Source: Streptomyces sp. MUM 203J
GTDB lineage: Bacteria; Actinomycetota; Actinomycetes; Streptomycetales; Streptomycetaceae
Reading direction: 5' to 3'
Length of the DNA: 64,000 nucleotides
NCBI RefSeq assembly: GCF_022414595.1
Contig: NZ_JADWYO010000028.1
Coordinates: 1-64,000 of the forward strand
Shown here: piece after piece, positions 50,829 to 59,519 of the stretch
Layout: each line of letters begins with the position of its first letter
How positions within the stretch are numbered: the stretch's first letter is position 1
Notes under the pieces: generated by a model
Database searches by the model: none
Seen by the model: only the letters and a program-made list of their open reading frames with translations
What the model was told of the DNA's origin: nothing
Translations under genes and position numbers: made by a program

Positions 50829-52172
50829 ATGCGCCTACGCTTTCCCGGCAGACGGTCCGTCACCCTTGCGGCCGCCCTCGCCCTCGCCGTCGCGGCGCCG
50901 CTCACCGCCACCGCCACGACCGGCGCCTCCACCCCCGCCCCCCGTACGGAGGCCGCGGAGGAGACCATCCGGCAGTACGAGATCCACGGCCCCTCCACCC
51001 CCGCCGAGCGCGCCGCCCTCGCCACGACCGGCGTGTCCATCGACGAGGCCGACGACCACGCGGTAGTCGTCAGCGCCAACGCGCAGCAGGCCAGGGCCCT
51101 CCGCTCCCTGGGCCACCGCCTGGAGCCGCTGCCCGGCCCCCCGGACCGCACGGACGGCTCGGCCGCAGCGGCCCCGAGCGACTTCCCGCCCAGGGACTCC
51201 GGTTACCACAACTACGCGGAGATGACCGCCGAGATCGAGCAGCGCCTCCGCCAGTACCCGGACATCATGAGCAAACGCGTGATCGGCAGGTCGTACGAGG
51301 GCCGCGACATCGTCGCCATCAAGATCAGCGACAACGTGCGGACCGACGAGGACGAGCCCGAGGTGCTCTTCACCCACCACCAGCACGCCCGCGAGCACCT
51401 CACCGTCGAGATGGCTCTCTACCTGCTGCGCGAGTTCGGCGCCGGATACGGCTCCGACCCGAGGATCACCGAGGCGGTCGACAGCCGCGAGATCTGGATC
51501 GTGCCCGACATGAACCCGGACGGCGGCGAGTACGACATCTCCTCCGGCAACTACCGGAGCTGGCGCAAGAACCGCCAGCCCAACCCGGGTTCCTCGTACG
51601 TCGGCACCGACATGAACCGCAACTGGGACTACAAGTGGGGCTGCTGCAACGGCTCTTCGGGATCCACCGGCTCGGCCACCTACCGGGGCCGCGCCCCCGA
51701 GTCCGCGCCCGAGGTGAAGATCGTCGCGGACTTCGTCCGGTCCCGGATCGTCGGAGGGAAGCAGCAGATCACGGCGGCCATCGACTTCCACACGTACAGC
51801 GAGCTGGTGCTCTGGCCCTTCGGCTGGACGTACTCCGACACCGCCCCCGGCATGACCCGGGACGACCGGGACGCCTTCGCCGCCGTCGGCGGCAAGATGG
51901 CCGCGAGCAACGGCTACACACCGGAGCAGTCCAGCGACCTCTACATCACCGACGGCACGATCGACGACTGGCTGTGGGGTGACCAGCGGATCTTCGGCTA
52001 CACCTTCGAGATGTACCCGCGCAGCTCCTGGAGCGGCGGCTTCTACCCGCCCGACGAGGTGATCGAGCGCGAGACCTCCCGGAACCGGGACGCGGTGCTC
52101 CAGCTCCTGGAGAACGCCGACTGCATGTACCGCTCCATCGGCAAGGAACAGCAGTACTGCGCCGGTTCCTGA
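50829..52172 (+). CDS. Secreted zinc carboxypeptidase (M14)
   Basis: The 447-residue precursor has a signal peptide (SVTLAAALALAVAAPLTATA) and a propeptide-like region with a YHNYAEM linker. The M14 catalytic domain has the first zinc site HHQHAREHLTVEM (HxxE), the third ligand AAIDFHTYSELVLWP, substrate-binding NPDGGEYDIS, and catalytic Glu in GYTFEMYP. It removes C-terminal residues outside the cell. ATG 50829 has GGGAGAGA upstream. Cys in WGCCNGS and the tail suggest disulfides. Confidence 0.93.
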   Translation: MRLRFPGRRSVTLAAALALAVAAPLTATATTGASTPAPRTEAAEETIRQYEIHGPSTPAERAALATTGVSIDEADDHAVVVSANAQQARALRSLGHRLEPLPGPPDRTDGSAAAAPSDFPPRDSGYHNYAEMTAEIEQRLRQYPDIMSKRVIGRSYEGRDIVAIKISDNVRTDEDEPEVLFTHHQHAREHLTVEMALYLLREFGAGYGSDPRITEAVDSREIWIVPDMNPDGGEYDISSGNYRSWRKNRQPNPGSSYVGTDMNRNWDYKWGCCNGSSGSTGSATYRGRAPESAPEVKIVADFVRSRIVGGKQQITAAIDFHTYSELVLWPFGWTYSDTAPGMTRDDRDAFAAVGGKMAASNGYTPEQSSDLYITDGTIDDWLWGDQRIFGYTFEMYPRSSWSGGFYPPDEVIERETSRNRDAVLQLLENADCMYRSIGKEQQYCAGS

Positions 52173-52190
52173 CCGCGGAACGGCGCATGA

Positions 52191-52236
52191 GCGCACCCGG
52201 GGGGCACATGGTGGAACCGTGTCACCCCGGGTGCGC
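52191..52236 (+). terminator. Hairpin terminator after the carboxypeptidase gene
   Basis: Arms 52191-52202 and 52225-52236 are fully complementary (12 bp) with a partly paired 22-nt loop, starting 19 bp after the stop. Confidence 0.65.
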
Positions 52237-52307
52237 GCGAGCGCCTGTGTACGGGTGAGTTGAGGGCTACCCTGCTGGCGGAGGCACCGCGGGAGGGGGC
52301 GGGCGGA

Positions 52308-54473
52308 ATGACGGGGGACGGCGGCACGAGCGGAGGTGGCGGGCCCGGGCCGCGGCTGCTGCCGCTGAACGGCGACGACCCGGCGGCGCTGGGACCGTAC
52401 CAGCTGCTCGGCCGGCTCGGCGCGGGCGGCATGGGCCGCATCTACCTGGGGCGGACGGGGCCGGGCGCCCCGCTGGTCGCCGTGAAGACGCTGCTCGCGG
52501 AGGGCGAGGTCAGCGACGCGGACCGGCGCCGGTTCACCCGCGAGGTGACACTGGCGCGGCGCGTCGACAACGTGTACACGGCGAAGGTGGTGGACGCGGA
52601 CCCGGCGGCACCGTCGCCGTGGATGGCCATCGAGTACATCCCCGCGCCCTCCCTGGCCGAGCTGGTCCGGTACGCCGGGCGCCTCCCTGCCTCCGCGATC
52701 CGGTGGATCGCCGCCGGGACCGCGCAGGCGCTTGACGCCCTGCACCGGCAGAGGGTCGTCCACCGCGACGTGAAGCCGCAGAACATCCTGCTGCCGCTGG
52801 ACGGGCCCCGGCTCATCGACTTCGGCATCTCGCACGCACAGGACATCACCCGTACGGCCATCACGCTCGGCACGATCGCGTTCACCTCGCCGGAGCAGGC
52901 ACGGGGCGAGCCGTCGACAGCCGCGTCCGACATGTACTCGCTGGGTGCCACGCTCTTCCACCTGGCGGTGGGCCGCCCGCCGTACCCCGAGGGCGAGGAC
53001 ACCCTGCGGCTGCTGGTCCGGGTGTCGCGCGGCGAGCTGGACCTGACGGGGCTGCCGAAGGCGCTCGACCCGCTGATCCGCCCGTGCCTGGACGTCAACC
53101 CGCACCGGCGGCCGCGGCCGGAACAGGTGCTGCAGCGGTTTCTGGCCGAGCTGGCCGGGCTGCCGAACTCGCGGAGCGGGCGGCGGTGGCTGCCGTCCCG
53201 CTGGACCGAGCTGATCGAGAGGTACGAGCGCCAGGGCGCCGCCTGGAGCCGGGGCGCCGCCGTGACCGGGCCCGACGCCCTGACGGTGGACCAGCGCACC
53301 GGGGCCGTACCGCCGCCGGATCCTACGCGGGTGTACACGCAGGAACGGGAACGGGCCGAACGGGAGCGGGAAGAGCGGGAGCGGGAGAAACGGGAGGAGC
53401 GGGAGCGGCGCGCGAGGGAGGCCGAGCGCCAGCGGATTCTGCGGGAGCAGGCGGAACGGGAGCGGAGGCGGGCGGAGGAGAAGCGGAAGGCCGACGAGAA
53501 GCGGAAGGCCGCGGACGAACGCAAGGCCGAGGCACGGAAGCGCGCCCAGGCCGGAGGCGGGTCCGGGGCCGGTGGCAGGCCCGGGGGTGGGTCCGGAGGC
53601 GGGCCCCGTGGCGGGGCCGGGGCCCGCGCGCGGCAGCCCCCGCGGCCGGACCCCCCGAAGCCCGCGAAGAAGGCGCGGCCGCCCGCCCCGCCCCAGAAGT
53701 CCGGCTGCGGGGGCGTGTTCATGGCGGTCGTCGCCGTCGTGGCCCTGATCCTCCTGGCGCAGTCCTGCGAGAACCCCCCGTGGTCCGCCGGCAGGTCGGC
53801 CGCCACGAGCGCGGGCACGGGCGCCAGCACGCCGACCGGCACCCGCACCCCCTACACCTCCGGGCCCGGCTACACGCCGCGCCCCAGGGACACCCCTCGC
53901 CGCACCTCCACGCCCCGGTCCGGTGACACCCCTCGCCGCACCTCCACACCGCGCCCCACCCACTCCCCGCGCCGTCCCGCCCCCAGCGCCCAGGACCGCG
54001 CCTTCCGGGCGGTCCGCGCGGGCGACTGCCTCAAGGTGCACGGCGACGGGTTCGGCCGCTGGAGCCGCAGCACCCCCGAACGGGTCGGCTGCGGCTCGGC
54101 CGGAGCGTACGTCTTCGTCACCCGCACCAGCCGTACGACCTCCACCGGCTGCCCGAGCGGCCAGGGCCGGGGCAGGTGGTCGCACCACGGCAAGGACGGA
54201 GAGTGGACGGTGCTGTGCCTGACCCGGCAGTTCCGGGCCGGGCAGTGCTTCACCGCGAAGATCGACAACTCCTCTCGGGCCTCCGCCAACCTGCTGGTGG
54301 TGTGGAACTGCTCCTCCACCCGGGTGCCGAAGGGCCAGACCCACATCCTGCGCATCACCGGCTACTACCGGAAGCCGACCGGCCGACCGGTCAACTGCGG
54401 CATCAGGGACTCCCGTTACTGGACGTGGGACGTGAACGACGGGAGGAGTGTGATCTGCGCGAAGGTCGCCTAG
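52308..54473 (+). CDS. Membrane Ser/Thr protein kinase (PknB-like)
   Basis: The 721-residue protein has an N-terminal Hanks kinase domain: LLGRLGAGGMGRIYLG (glycine loop), VAVKTLL (ATP Lys), VVHRDVKPQNILLPL (catalytic loop), LIDFGISHAQDI and GTIAFTSPEQARGEP. A Glu/Arg coiled coil (about 350-430), Gly/Pro-rich linker and one membrane segment (VFMAVVAVVALILLAQSC, residue about 475) follow. The C-terminal domain is extracellular with several Cys (GDCLKVHG, VGCGSAG, WNCSSTR) and would sense cell-wall or external ligands. ATG 52308 has a G-rich site before it. Substrates unknown. Confidence 0.93.
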   Translation: MTGDGGTSGGGGPGPRLLPLNGDDPAALGPYQLLGRLGAGGMGRIYLGRTGPGAPLVAVKTLLAEGEVSDADRRRFTREVTLARRVDNVYTAKVVDADPAAPSPWMAIEYIPAPSLAELVRYAGRLPASAIRWIAAGTAQALDALHRQRVVHRDVKPQNILLPLDGPRLIDFGISHAQDITRTAITLGTIAFTSPEQARGEPSTAASDMYSLGATLFHLAVGRPPYPEGEDTLRLLVRVSRGELDLTGLPKALDPLIRPCLDVNPHRRPRPEQVLQRFLAELAGLPNSRSGRRWLPSRWTELIERYERQGAAWSRGAAVTGPDALTVDQRTGAVPPPDPTRVYTQERERAEREREEREREKREERERRAREAERQRILREQAERERRRAEEKRKADEKRKAADERKAEARKRAQAGGGSGAGGRPGGGSGGGPRGGAGARARQPPRPDPPKPAKKARPPAPPQKSGCGGVFMAVVAVVALILLAQSCENPPWSAGRSAATSAGTGASTPTGTRTPYTSGPGYTPRPRDTPRRTSTPRSGDTPRRTSTPRPTHSPRRPAPSAQDRAFRAVRAGDCLKVHGDGFGRWSRSTPERVGCGSAGAYVFVTRTSRTTSTGCPSGQGRGRWSHHGKDGEWTVLCLTRQFRAGQCFTAKIDNSSRASANLLVVWNCSSTRVPKGQTHILRITGYYRKPTGRPVNCGIRDSRYWTWDVNDGRSVICAKVA

Positions 54474-54550
54474 CAGGAGGGCCTTTGACCGGCCGGCGGC
54501 CCTGATGCTAGACAGCTCGGCCAGCACAGCGAGACAGAACGGAGAGGCCC

Positions 54551-55831
54551 ATGCCCGCAGTGGACCGCCTCGCGGAGGAACATGTCGACCACCGCTTCAA
54601 GGGTCTGCCGCCGGACGCCGACGGCCTCACGGTCGGGGAGCTGGCCGGGCAGCGTCGCAACGTGTTCACCGGCGGCTTCACCACTCCCCTCCTGACCCTC
54701 TCCGGTCCCGCCCTGGAGCACAACCTGCAAGCCCTCGGGGTGTACTCCGAGCGCCACGGGCTGGCGTTCGCGCCGCACGGGAAGACGACGATGGCGCCGC
54801 GGCTCTTCGCCCGGCAGCTGGAGTACGGGGCGTGGGGCATCACCGTGGCCGTGCCGCACCAGGTGCGGGTGTGCCGGGCGTTCGGCGTGCGGCGGGTGTT
54901 CCTGGCGAACGAGCTGGTGGACGCGGCGGCCCTGCGCTGGCTCGCCGCGGAGCTGGCTGCGGACCCGGACTTCCGGCTGGTCTGCTACGTCGACTCGGTG
55001 CGGGGCGTCGCGCTGATGGAGGACGCACTGGCGGAGGCGCCGCGTCCGGTGGACGTGGTCGTGGAGCTGGCGGCGGGCGGCCCCACCGAGACGGGCGTGC
55101 GGACCGGCGTACGAACGGACACGGAGGTCCTGGAGGTCGCGGAGGCGGCGGCTCGGGCCCGCTCGCTGCGGCTGGTGGGGATCGCCGGGTACGAGGCGCA
55201 GGTGCCGAGCGCGAGCCCGGCGACCGTGACGGCGTGGCTGCGGCGGCTGGTCCGGCTGGCGGCCGAGCTGGACGAGGCGGGGCGGTTCGCGGACGCGGAC
55301 GAGATCGTGGTGAGCGCGGGCGGCAGCGAGTGGTTCGACGCGGTCGCCGAGGTGTTCGCGGAGATCCCCGAGCTGTCGGCTCCGGTGCTGAAGCTGCTGC
55401 GCGCGGGGGCGTACGTGTCGCACGACCACGGCCACTACGAGCGGCTGACGCCGTTCAACCGGGTCCCGGAGGAGGGCGGGCTGGAGCCGGCGTTCCGGCT
55501 GTGGGCACAGGTGGTGTCGCGGCCGACGGACGGGGAGGCGTTCGTCAACGCGGGCAAGCGGGACGTGTCGTACGACCTGGCGCTGCCGGTGGTGCACGTG
55601 GTGCGCTCGGCGGCGGACGGGACGGAGCGCACGGCGGCGGGCATCACGGTCACGGCCCTGTCGGACCAGCACGCGTGGCTGCGCACCGGGCCGGGGAGCA
55701 CGCCGCTGGAGGTGGGCGACTGGGTGGGCCTGGGGCTGGCGCATCCGTGCACGGTGTTCGAGAAGTGGCCGATGATCCCGGTGGTGGAGCGGGACGGCAC
55801 GGTGACCGATTACGTCCGTACGTTCTTCTGA
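54551..55831 (+). CDS. D-serine dehydratase-like / alanine-racemase-fold PLP enzyme
   Basis: The 426-residue fold-type III PLP enzyme has Lys in APHGKTTMAPRLFARQ as the PLP-binding residue. YEAQVPSASP and VSAGGSEWFD bind phosphate and substrate, and RAGAYVSHDHGHYERLTPF with C-terminal LSDQHAWLRT and HPCTVFEKWP is the metal-binding C-terminal region (HxC) of eukaryote-type D-serine dehydratase/D-threonine aldolase. Substrate likely a D-amino acid with beta-hydroxyl. ATG 54551. The gene follows the kinase gene by 77 bp. Confidence 0.85.
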   Translation: MPAVDRLAEEHVDHRFKGLPPDADGLTVGELAGQRRNVFTGGFTTPLLTLSGPALEHNLQALGVYSERHGLAFAPHGKTTMAPRLFARQLEYGAWGITVAVPHQVRVCRAFGVRRVFLANELVDAAALRWLAAELAADPDFRLVCYVDSVRGVALMEDALAEAPRPVDVVVELAAGGPTETGVRTGVRTDTEVLEVAEAAARARSLRLVGIAGYEAQVPSASPATVTAWLRRLVRLAAELDEAGRFADADEIVVSAGGSEWFDAVAEVFAEIPELSAPVLKLLRAGAYVSHDHGHYERLTPFNRVPEEGGLEPAFRLWAQVVSRPTDGEAFVNAGKRDVSYDLALPVVHVVRSAADGTERTAAGITVTALSDQHAWLRTGPGSTPLEVGDWVGLGLAHPCTVFEKWPMIPVVERDGTVTDYVRTFF

Positions 55832-55850
55832 CCGGTTGAGAGGGGGCGGG

Positions 55851-57527
55851 TCAGCTGATCGGGGGGCGGAAGAGGATCGCGGGACTGGGGTGGTCCTCGG
55901 GGTGGCGGGGGGCGGGGATCCTGGCCGGTGCGGGCACGGCGGCGGGCTCGCCGCGGAGCGTGCGGTGGGCGGCGACGGCGCAGGCGACGGCCGCCGCGGC
56001 GAAGGCGTACGCGGGGGTACGGCCGTCGGGCGCCGTCACATAGACGAACGCGGCCGACAGGACGGCCACCGCGCGGGCGGTGCGGCCCCGCCAGGCCGTG
56101 GCGGCCAGCAGGGGCACCGCCCACAGCAGGTACCAGGGCTGGACCACCGGCGAGAGCAGGACCAGGACCAGCAGGGACAGGCCCAGGGCCTTGACCGGGT
56201 CCAGGAGGCCGCGCAGGACGTGGGCGGCGAGGTAGGCGATGAGGGCCAGCGCCAGGGTGAGGCCCATGGCCTGGATGGCGCGCTTCACGGGGTCCGGATG
56301 GGTGCCGGAGAAGTAGTGCATCCAGCGGCCCAGCGCGAAGCCGGCGTCACTGGTCAGGGACAGTGCCGTGTGGATGCTGCCCGCGACGTTCTGGGTACGC
56401 AGCCAGCCGAAGCCCGTACCGCTGACGAGGGTGGCGGCGACGGCCACCGCCCCGGCGACGGTGCCAGGGCCCAGCAGGGCCTTCGCCCATCGGCGTATCG
56501 GCGGGCCCGCCGTCTCCCGGGCGAGGACCACGCCGATGAAGAGCAGGCCCAGCGCCGCCGGGGATTTGATCATCATGGCCAGGCCGACCAGCGCGCTGCC
56601 CGCGATCCAGCGGCGCCCGCGCAGCGCGAGCGCCGCTCCGGCGAGGAGCAGGGCGATCATCAGTCCGTCGTTGTGCATGCCGCCCACGACGTGGACGATC
56701 ATCAGCGGGTTCAGGGCGCCCAGCCACAGCGCGCCGTCCCGGGCGCCCCGGGGCGCGAGCCTGAGCAGCGCCCACACGATGAGTGCCAGCGCGCCGACCG
56801 CGACCAGCCGCATGCCGAGCACCGCCGGGACGATGCGGCCGTCGGTGGCCTGCACGACGCCCTCTGCCACGAGGAGGAAGACCGGTCCGTACGGTGCCGG
56901 GGTGTCCGTCCAGTGGCCGCCGACGCTCGCGGCGGCGTCCCCGCCGAGTCCCGCCGGGTCGAGGACCGACGGCCCGGCCGCGTACACGTCGTGGCCCTCG
57001 ACGACCATGGCGCCCTGCGCGATATAGCTGTAGACGTCCGCGCTGTAGAGGGGCGGGGCCAGGAGCAGCGGGGCGGCCCACCAGCCGAGGGTGGTCAGGC
57101 CGTCGTGGACCCGGACGGAGGAAGGCCGCAGGGCGAGCAGCCGGCCGTACCGCCACCACGCGACGACGAGCAGGGTCAGTCCCGCGTATGCGAGGAGCGT
57201 CCCCGCCTCGGCCGCGCGGGGGCCGTGGGACAGCCACAGGCCCCAGGGGTCGCGGTCGGGCAGCGTGCCGGCCGCCCAGCCGCCGAGGGCCACGGCGAGG
57301 GAGCCGATCACACCGAGCCGACGGCAGCCGGCGACGCTCAAGGACCACATGGGGAGCCAATTTATCGGGATCGTGTTCGGCTGTGGGGGGCCCTGTTCCG
57401 CTGCGGGCGGTCGTTCTGCCAGGGGCGGAACGGGTGGGCCCGGCGGAACCGGCGGCGCCGGAATCCCGTCCGCCCCCTCGTCGGCACCGGCCGCGCGCCC
57501 GCCCGGCGCGGCCCTCACGTGGCGCAA
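55851..57527 (-). CDS. MptB-like polyprenol-phosphomannose mannosyltransferase
   Basis: The 558-residue polytopic GT-C enzyme (about 11-13 membrane segments) has the catalytic acid region after segment 1 (LYSADVYSYIAQGAMVVEGH), HWTDTPAPYGPVFLLVAEGV and NPLMIVHVVGGMHNDGLMIA, the pattern of mycobacterial MptB and related alpha(1-6) mannosyltransferases. It would add mannose from polyprenyl-P-mannose outside the membrane. The start is taken as ATG 57527 but the Pro-rich first 60 residues look disordered; ATG 57348 is a possible start. Divergent from the aminotransferase gene with a 41-bp gap. Confidence 0.82.
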   Translation of the reverse strand: MRHVRAAPGGRAAGADEGADGIPAPPVPPGPPVPPLAERPPAAEQGPPQPNTIPINWLPMWSLSVAGCRRLGVIGSLAVALGGWAAGTLPDRDPWGLWLSHGPRAAEAGTLLAYAGLTLLVVAWWRYGRLLALRPSSVRVHDGLTTLGWWAAPLLLAPPLYSADVYSYIAQGAMVVEGHDVYAAGPSVLDPAGLGGDAAASVGGHWTDTPAPYGPVFLLVAEGVVQATDGRIVPAVLGMRLVAVGALALIVWALLRLAPRGARDGALWLGALNPLMIVHVVGGMHNDGLMIALLLAGAALALRGRRWIAGSALVGLAMMIKSPAALGLLFIGVVLARETAGPPIRRWAKALLGPGTVAGAVAVAATLVSGTGFGWLRTQNVAGSIHTALSLTSDAGFALGRWMHYFSGTHPDPVKRAIQAMGLTLALALIAYLAAHVLRGLLDPVKALGLSLLVLVLLSPVVQPWYLLWAVPLLAATAWRGRTARAVAVLSAAFVYVTAPDGRTPAYAFAAAAVACAVAAHRTLRGEPAAVPAPARIPAPRHPEDHPSPAILFRPPIS

Positions 57528-57568
57528 AACACGGAGCGTCCTGCCCGTGGCCCCCGTAAGCTCGCCGC

Positions 57569-58780
57569 ATGCAGGTCATCCAGTCCACGAAGCTCGCCAA
57601 TGTCTGCTACGAGATCCGGGGTCCGGTTCTCGACGAGGCGATGCGGCTGGAGGCAGCGGGCCACCGCATCCTCAAGCTGAACACCGGCAACCCCGCCGCC
57701 TTCGGCTTCGAGTGCCCGCCCGCGATCCTGGAGGACGTGCTCCGCAACCTGGGCGACGCGCACGGCTACGGCGACGCCAAGGGGCTGCTGTCCGCGCGGC
57801 GGGCCGTGATGAGCCACTACGAGACGAAGGGCATCCCGCTCTCCGTCGAGGACATCTACCTCGGCAACGGTGTCTCCGAGCTGATCCAGATGGCCATGCA
57901 GGCCCTGCTCGACGACGGTGACGAGGTGCTCGTACCCGCCCCGGACTACCCGCTGTGGACGGCGTCCGTGGCGCTCGCCGGGGGCACCGCCGTGCACTAC
58001 CGGTGTGACGAGCAGTCCGACTGGATGCCGGACCTGGCCGACATCGAGCGCAAGGTCACCGACCGCACCAAGGCGCTCGTGATCATCAACCCGAACAACC
58101 CGACCGGCGCGGTGTACGACGAGGAGATGCTGCGCGGACTGACGGAGATCGCCCGCCGTCACAACCTCGTGGTCTGCTCGGACGAGATCTACGACAAGAT
58201 CCTCTACGACGGTGCCACGCACACCCCGACCGCCGCCGTCGCCCCCGACCTGCTGTGCCTGACCTTCAACGGCATGTCGAAGAACTACCGGGTGGCGGGT
58301 TACCGCAGCGGCTGGCTCGCGGTGTGCGGCCCGAAGGCGCACGCCTCCTCGTACATCGAGGGTCTGACGATCCTCGCCAACATGCGGCTGTGCGCCAACA
58401 TGCCGGCCCAGCACGCGATCGCCGCCGCCCTGCAGGGCCGCCAGTCGGTCGAGGCGCTGGTGGCGCCGGGCGGGCGGCTGCTGGAGCAGCGGGACGCGGC
58501 GTACGAGCGGCTGATCGACATCCCCGGTGTGAGCTGTGTGAAGCCGAAGGGCGCGCTGTATCTGTTCCCGCGGCTCGACCCGGCCGTCTACAAGATCAAG
58601 GACGACCGGCAGATGGTCCTGGACCTGCTGCGGGCCGAGAAGATCATGGTCGTGCACGGAACGGGCTTCAACTGGCACGAGCCGGACCACTTCCGGATCG
58701 TGACGCTGCCGAACGCCAAGGACCTGACGGACGCGGTGAACCGGATCGGGAACTTCCTGGACGGCTACGGCCAGCACTGA
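57569..58780 (+). CDS. Alanine-type PLP aminotransferase (AlaA/AspC fold type I)
   Basis: The 403-residue fold-type I aminotransferase has LNTGNPAAFGFECPP, YLGNGVSELIQMAMQALLDD, ALVIINPNNPTGAVYDEEML and the PLP Lys in FNGMSKNYRVAGYRSGWLAV. It resembles actinobacterial AlaA (alanine:2-oxoglutarate aminotransferase). ATG 57569. Confidence 0.92.
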   Translation: MQVIQSTKLANVCYEIRGPVLDEAMRLEAAGHRILKLNTGNPAAFGFECPPAILEDVLRNLGDAHGYGDAKGLLSARRAVMSHYETKGIPLSVEDIYLGNGVSELIQMAMQALLDDGDEVLVPAPDYPLWTASVALAGGTAVHYRCDEQSDWMPDLADIERKVTDRTKALVIINPNNPTGAVYDEEMLRGLTEIARRHNLVVCSDEIYDKILYDGATHTPTAAVAPDLLCLTFNGMSKNYRVAGYRSGWLAVCGPKAHASSYIEGLTILANMRLCANMPAQHAIAAALQGRQSVEALVAPGGRLLEQRDAAYERLIDIPGVSCVKPKGALYLFPRLDPAVYKIKDDRQMVLDLLRAEKIMVVHGTGFNWHEPDHFRIVTLPNAKDLTDAVNRIGNFLDGYGQH

Positions 58781-58797
58781 CAGCGTCACTTAGGACG

Positions 58798-58816
58798 GAC
58801 TCAACTTTAGACTGAA
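58798..58816. promoter_or_regulatory. Direct repeat GACTcAA/GACTgAA in a promoter
   Basis: GACTCAA (58798-58804) and GACTGAA (58810-58816) are spaced 12 bp apart in an AT-rich stretch upstream of the small protein at 58862. A possible -10 TAGGAT (58824-58829) follows. It could be a metal- or peroxide-responsive (Fur-like) box, but I cannot name the family. Confidence 0.45.
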
Positions 58817-58861
58817 TCCAAGGTAGGATGGTCTCCTGTCAGTGAGCAGGAGGCCGTCCCC

Positions 58862-59257
58862 ATGTACGAACCGATCCGCGGCAAGTCGGTCCAGCGGGCG
58901 GCGGACGACGACCGCGACCGCCGTCCGTTCCCGCACCGCTCCCGCGAGGAGGAGCTGGACATCCAGCTCGCCGGCCATCTCGCGGCGCTGCTGGCCGTCA
59001 CCGACGAACTCGGGGACGACACGGCGGCCGAGCGCATCGCCCGCCAGGTGGCCCGGCTGCGCGGCGCCCCGCCGGCCCGGCACGCCGGACTGACCGGCGC
59101 CGACCCGGCCGCGCTGCACCGGCGGGCCCACGCCCTGGCGGGCCGCGCCCTGGTCGTCGCGGCCTCCCGCGCGGACACCGCGGCCGCCATTCTGGCGGCC
59201 GAGCGGATGGACGCGCACGCCGCGGCGCTGGGCGGGAAGCTGGTCGGCGCACCCTGA
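58862..59257 (+). CDS. Small helical protein of unknown function
   Basis: The 131-residue protein starts MYEPIRGKSVQRAADD and is then Ala/Arg-rich and helical, with no Cys and no membrane segment. I recognise no family. It lies behind the direct-repeat promoter region and ends before a strong terminator, so it is its own unit converging on pckG. Confidence 0.6.
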   Translation: MYEPIRGKSVQRAADDDRDRRPFPHRSREEELDIQLAGHLAALLAVTDELGDDTAAERIARQVARLRGAPPARHAGLTGADPAALHRRAHALAGRALVVAASRADTAAAILAAERMDAHAAALGGKLVGAP

Positions 59258-59369
59258 GGGTGCCCCTTCGCGGGCGCCCCTCCGACGGCCCCGGTCCGCT
59301 CGCCGCACGAACGGCGCGCGGGCCGGGCTGCCTCCCTCCGCCCCGCACCCGTACACCCGCACGGAGAAA

Positions 59370-59405
59370 GACCCCCGGAGCGACTTCGTCGTCGCTCCGG
59401 GGGTC
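59370..59405. terminator. Strong hairpin between the small gene and pckG
   Basis: A perfect 15-bp stem (59370-59384 with 59391-59405) has a 6-nt loop, in the convergent gap. Efficient bidirectional terminator. Confidence 0.85.
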
Positions 59406-59519
59406 GCCTGCCGCGGCCGGTCCGGGATGACTCCACAGGTCAGGGCGAGGTCGGCACGGACCGGCCGCGGGTCCGGGGCCCCGGCTGAACCGGAGCGGGG
59501 GCCCGGAGGTCTCGGGGGC

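Noticed and set aside
50835..54527. Very long minus-strand open frame over the carboxypeptidase and kinase genes
   Set aside because: It lies opposite strongly supported genes and encodes Gly/Arg/Val-rich nonsense, an effect of third-position GC bias.
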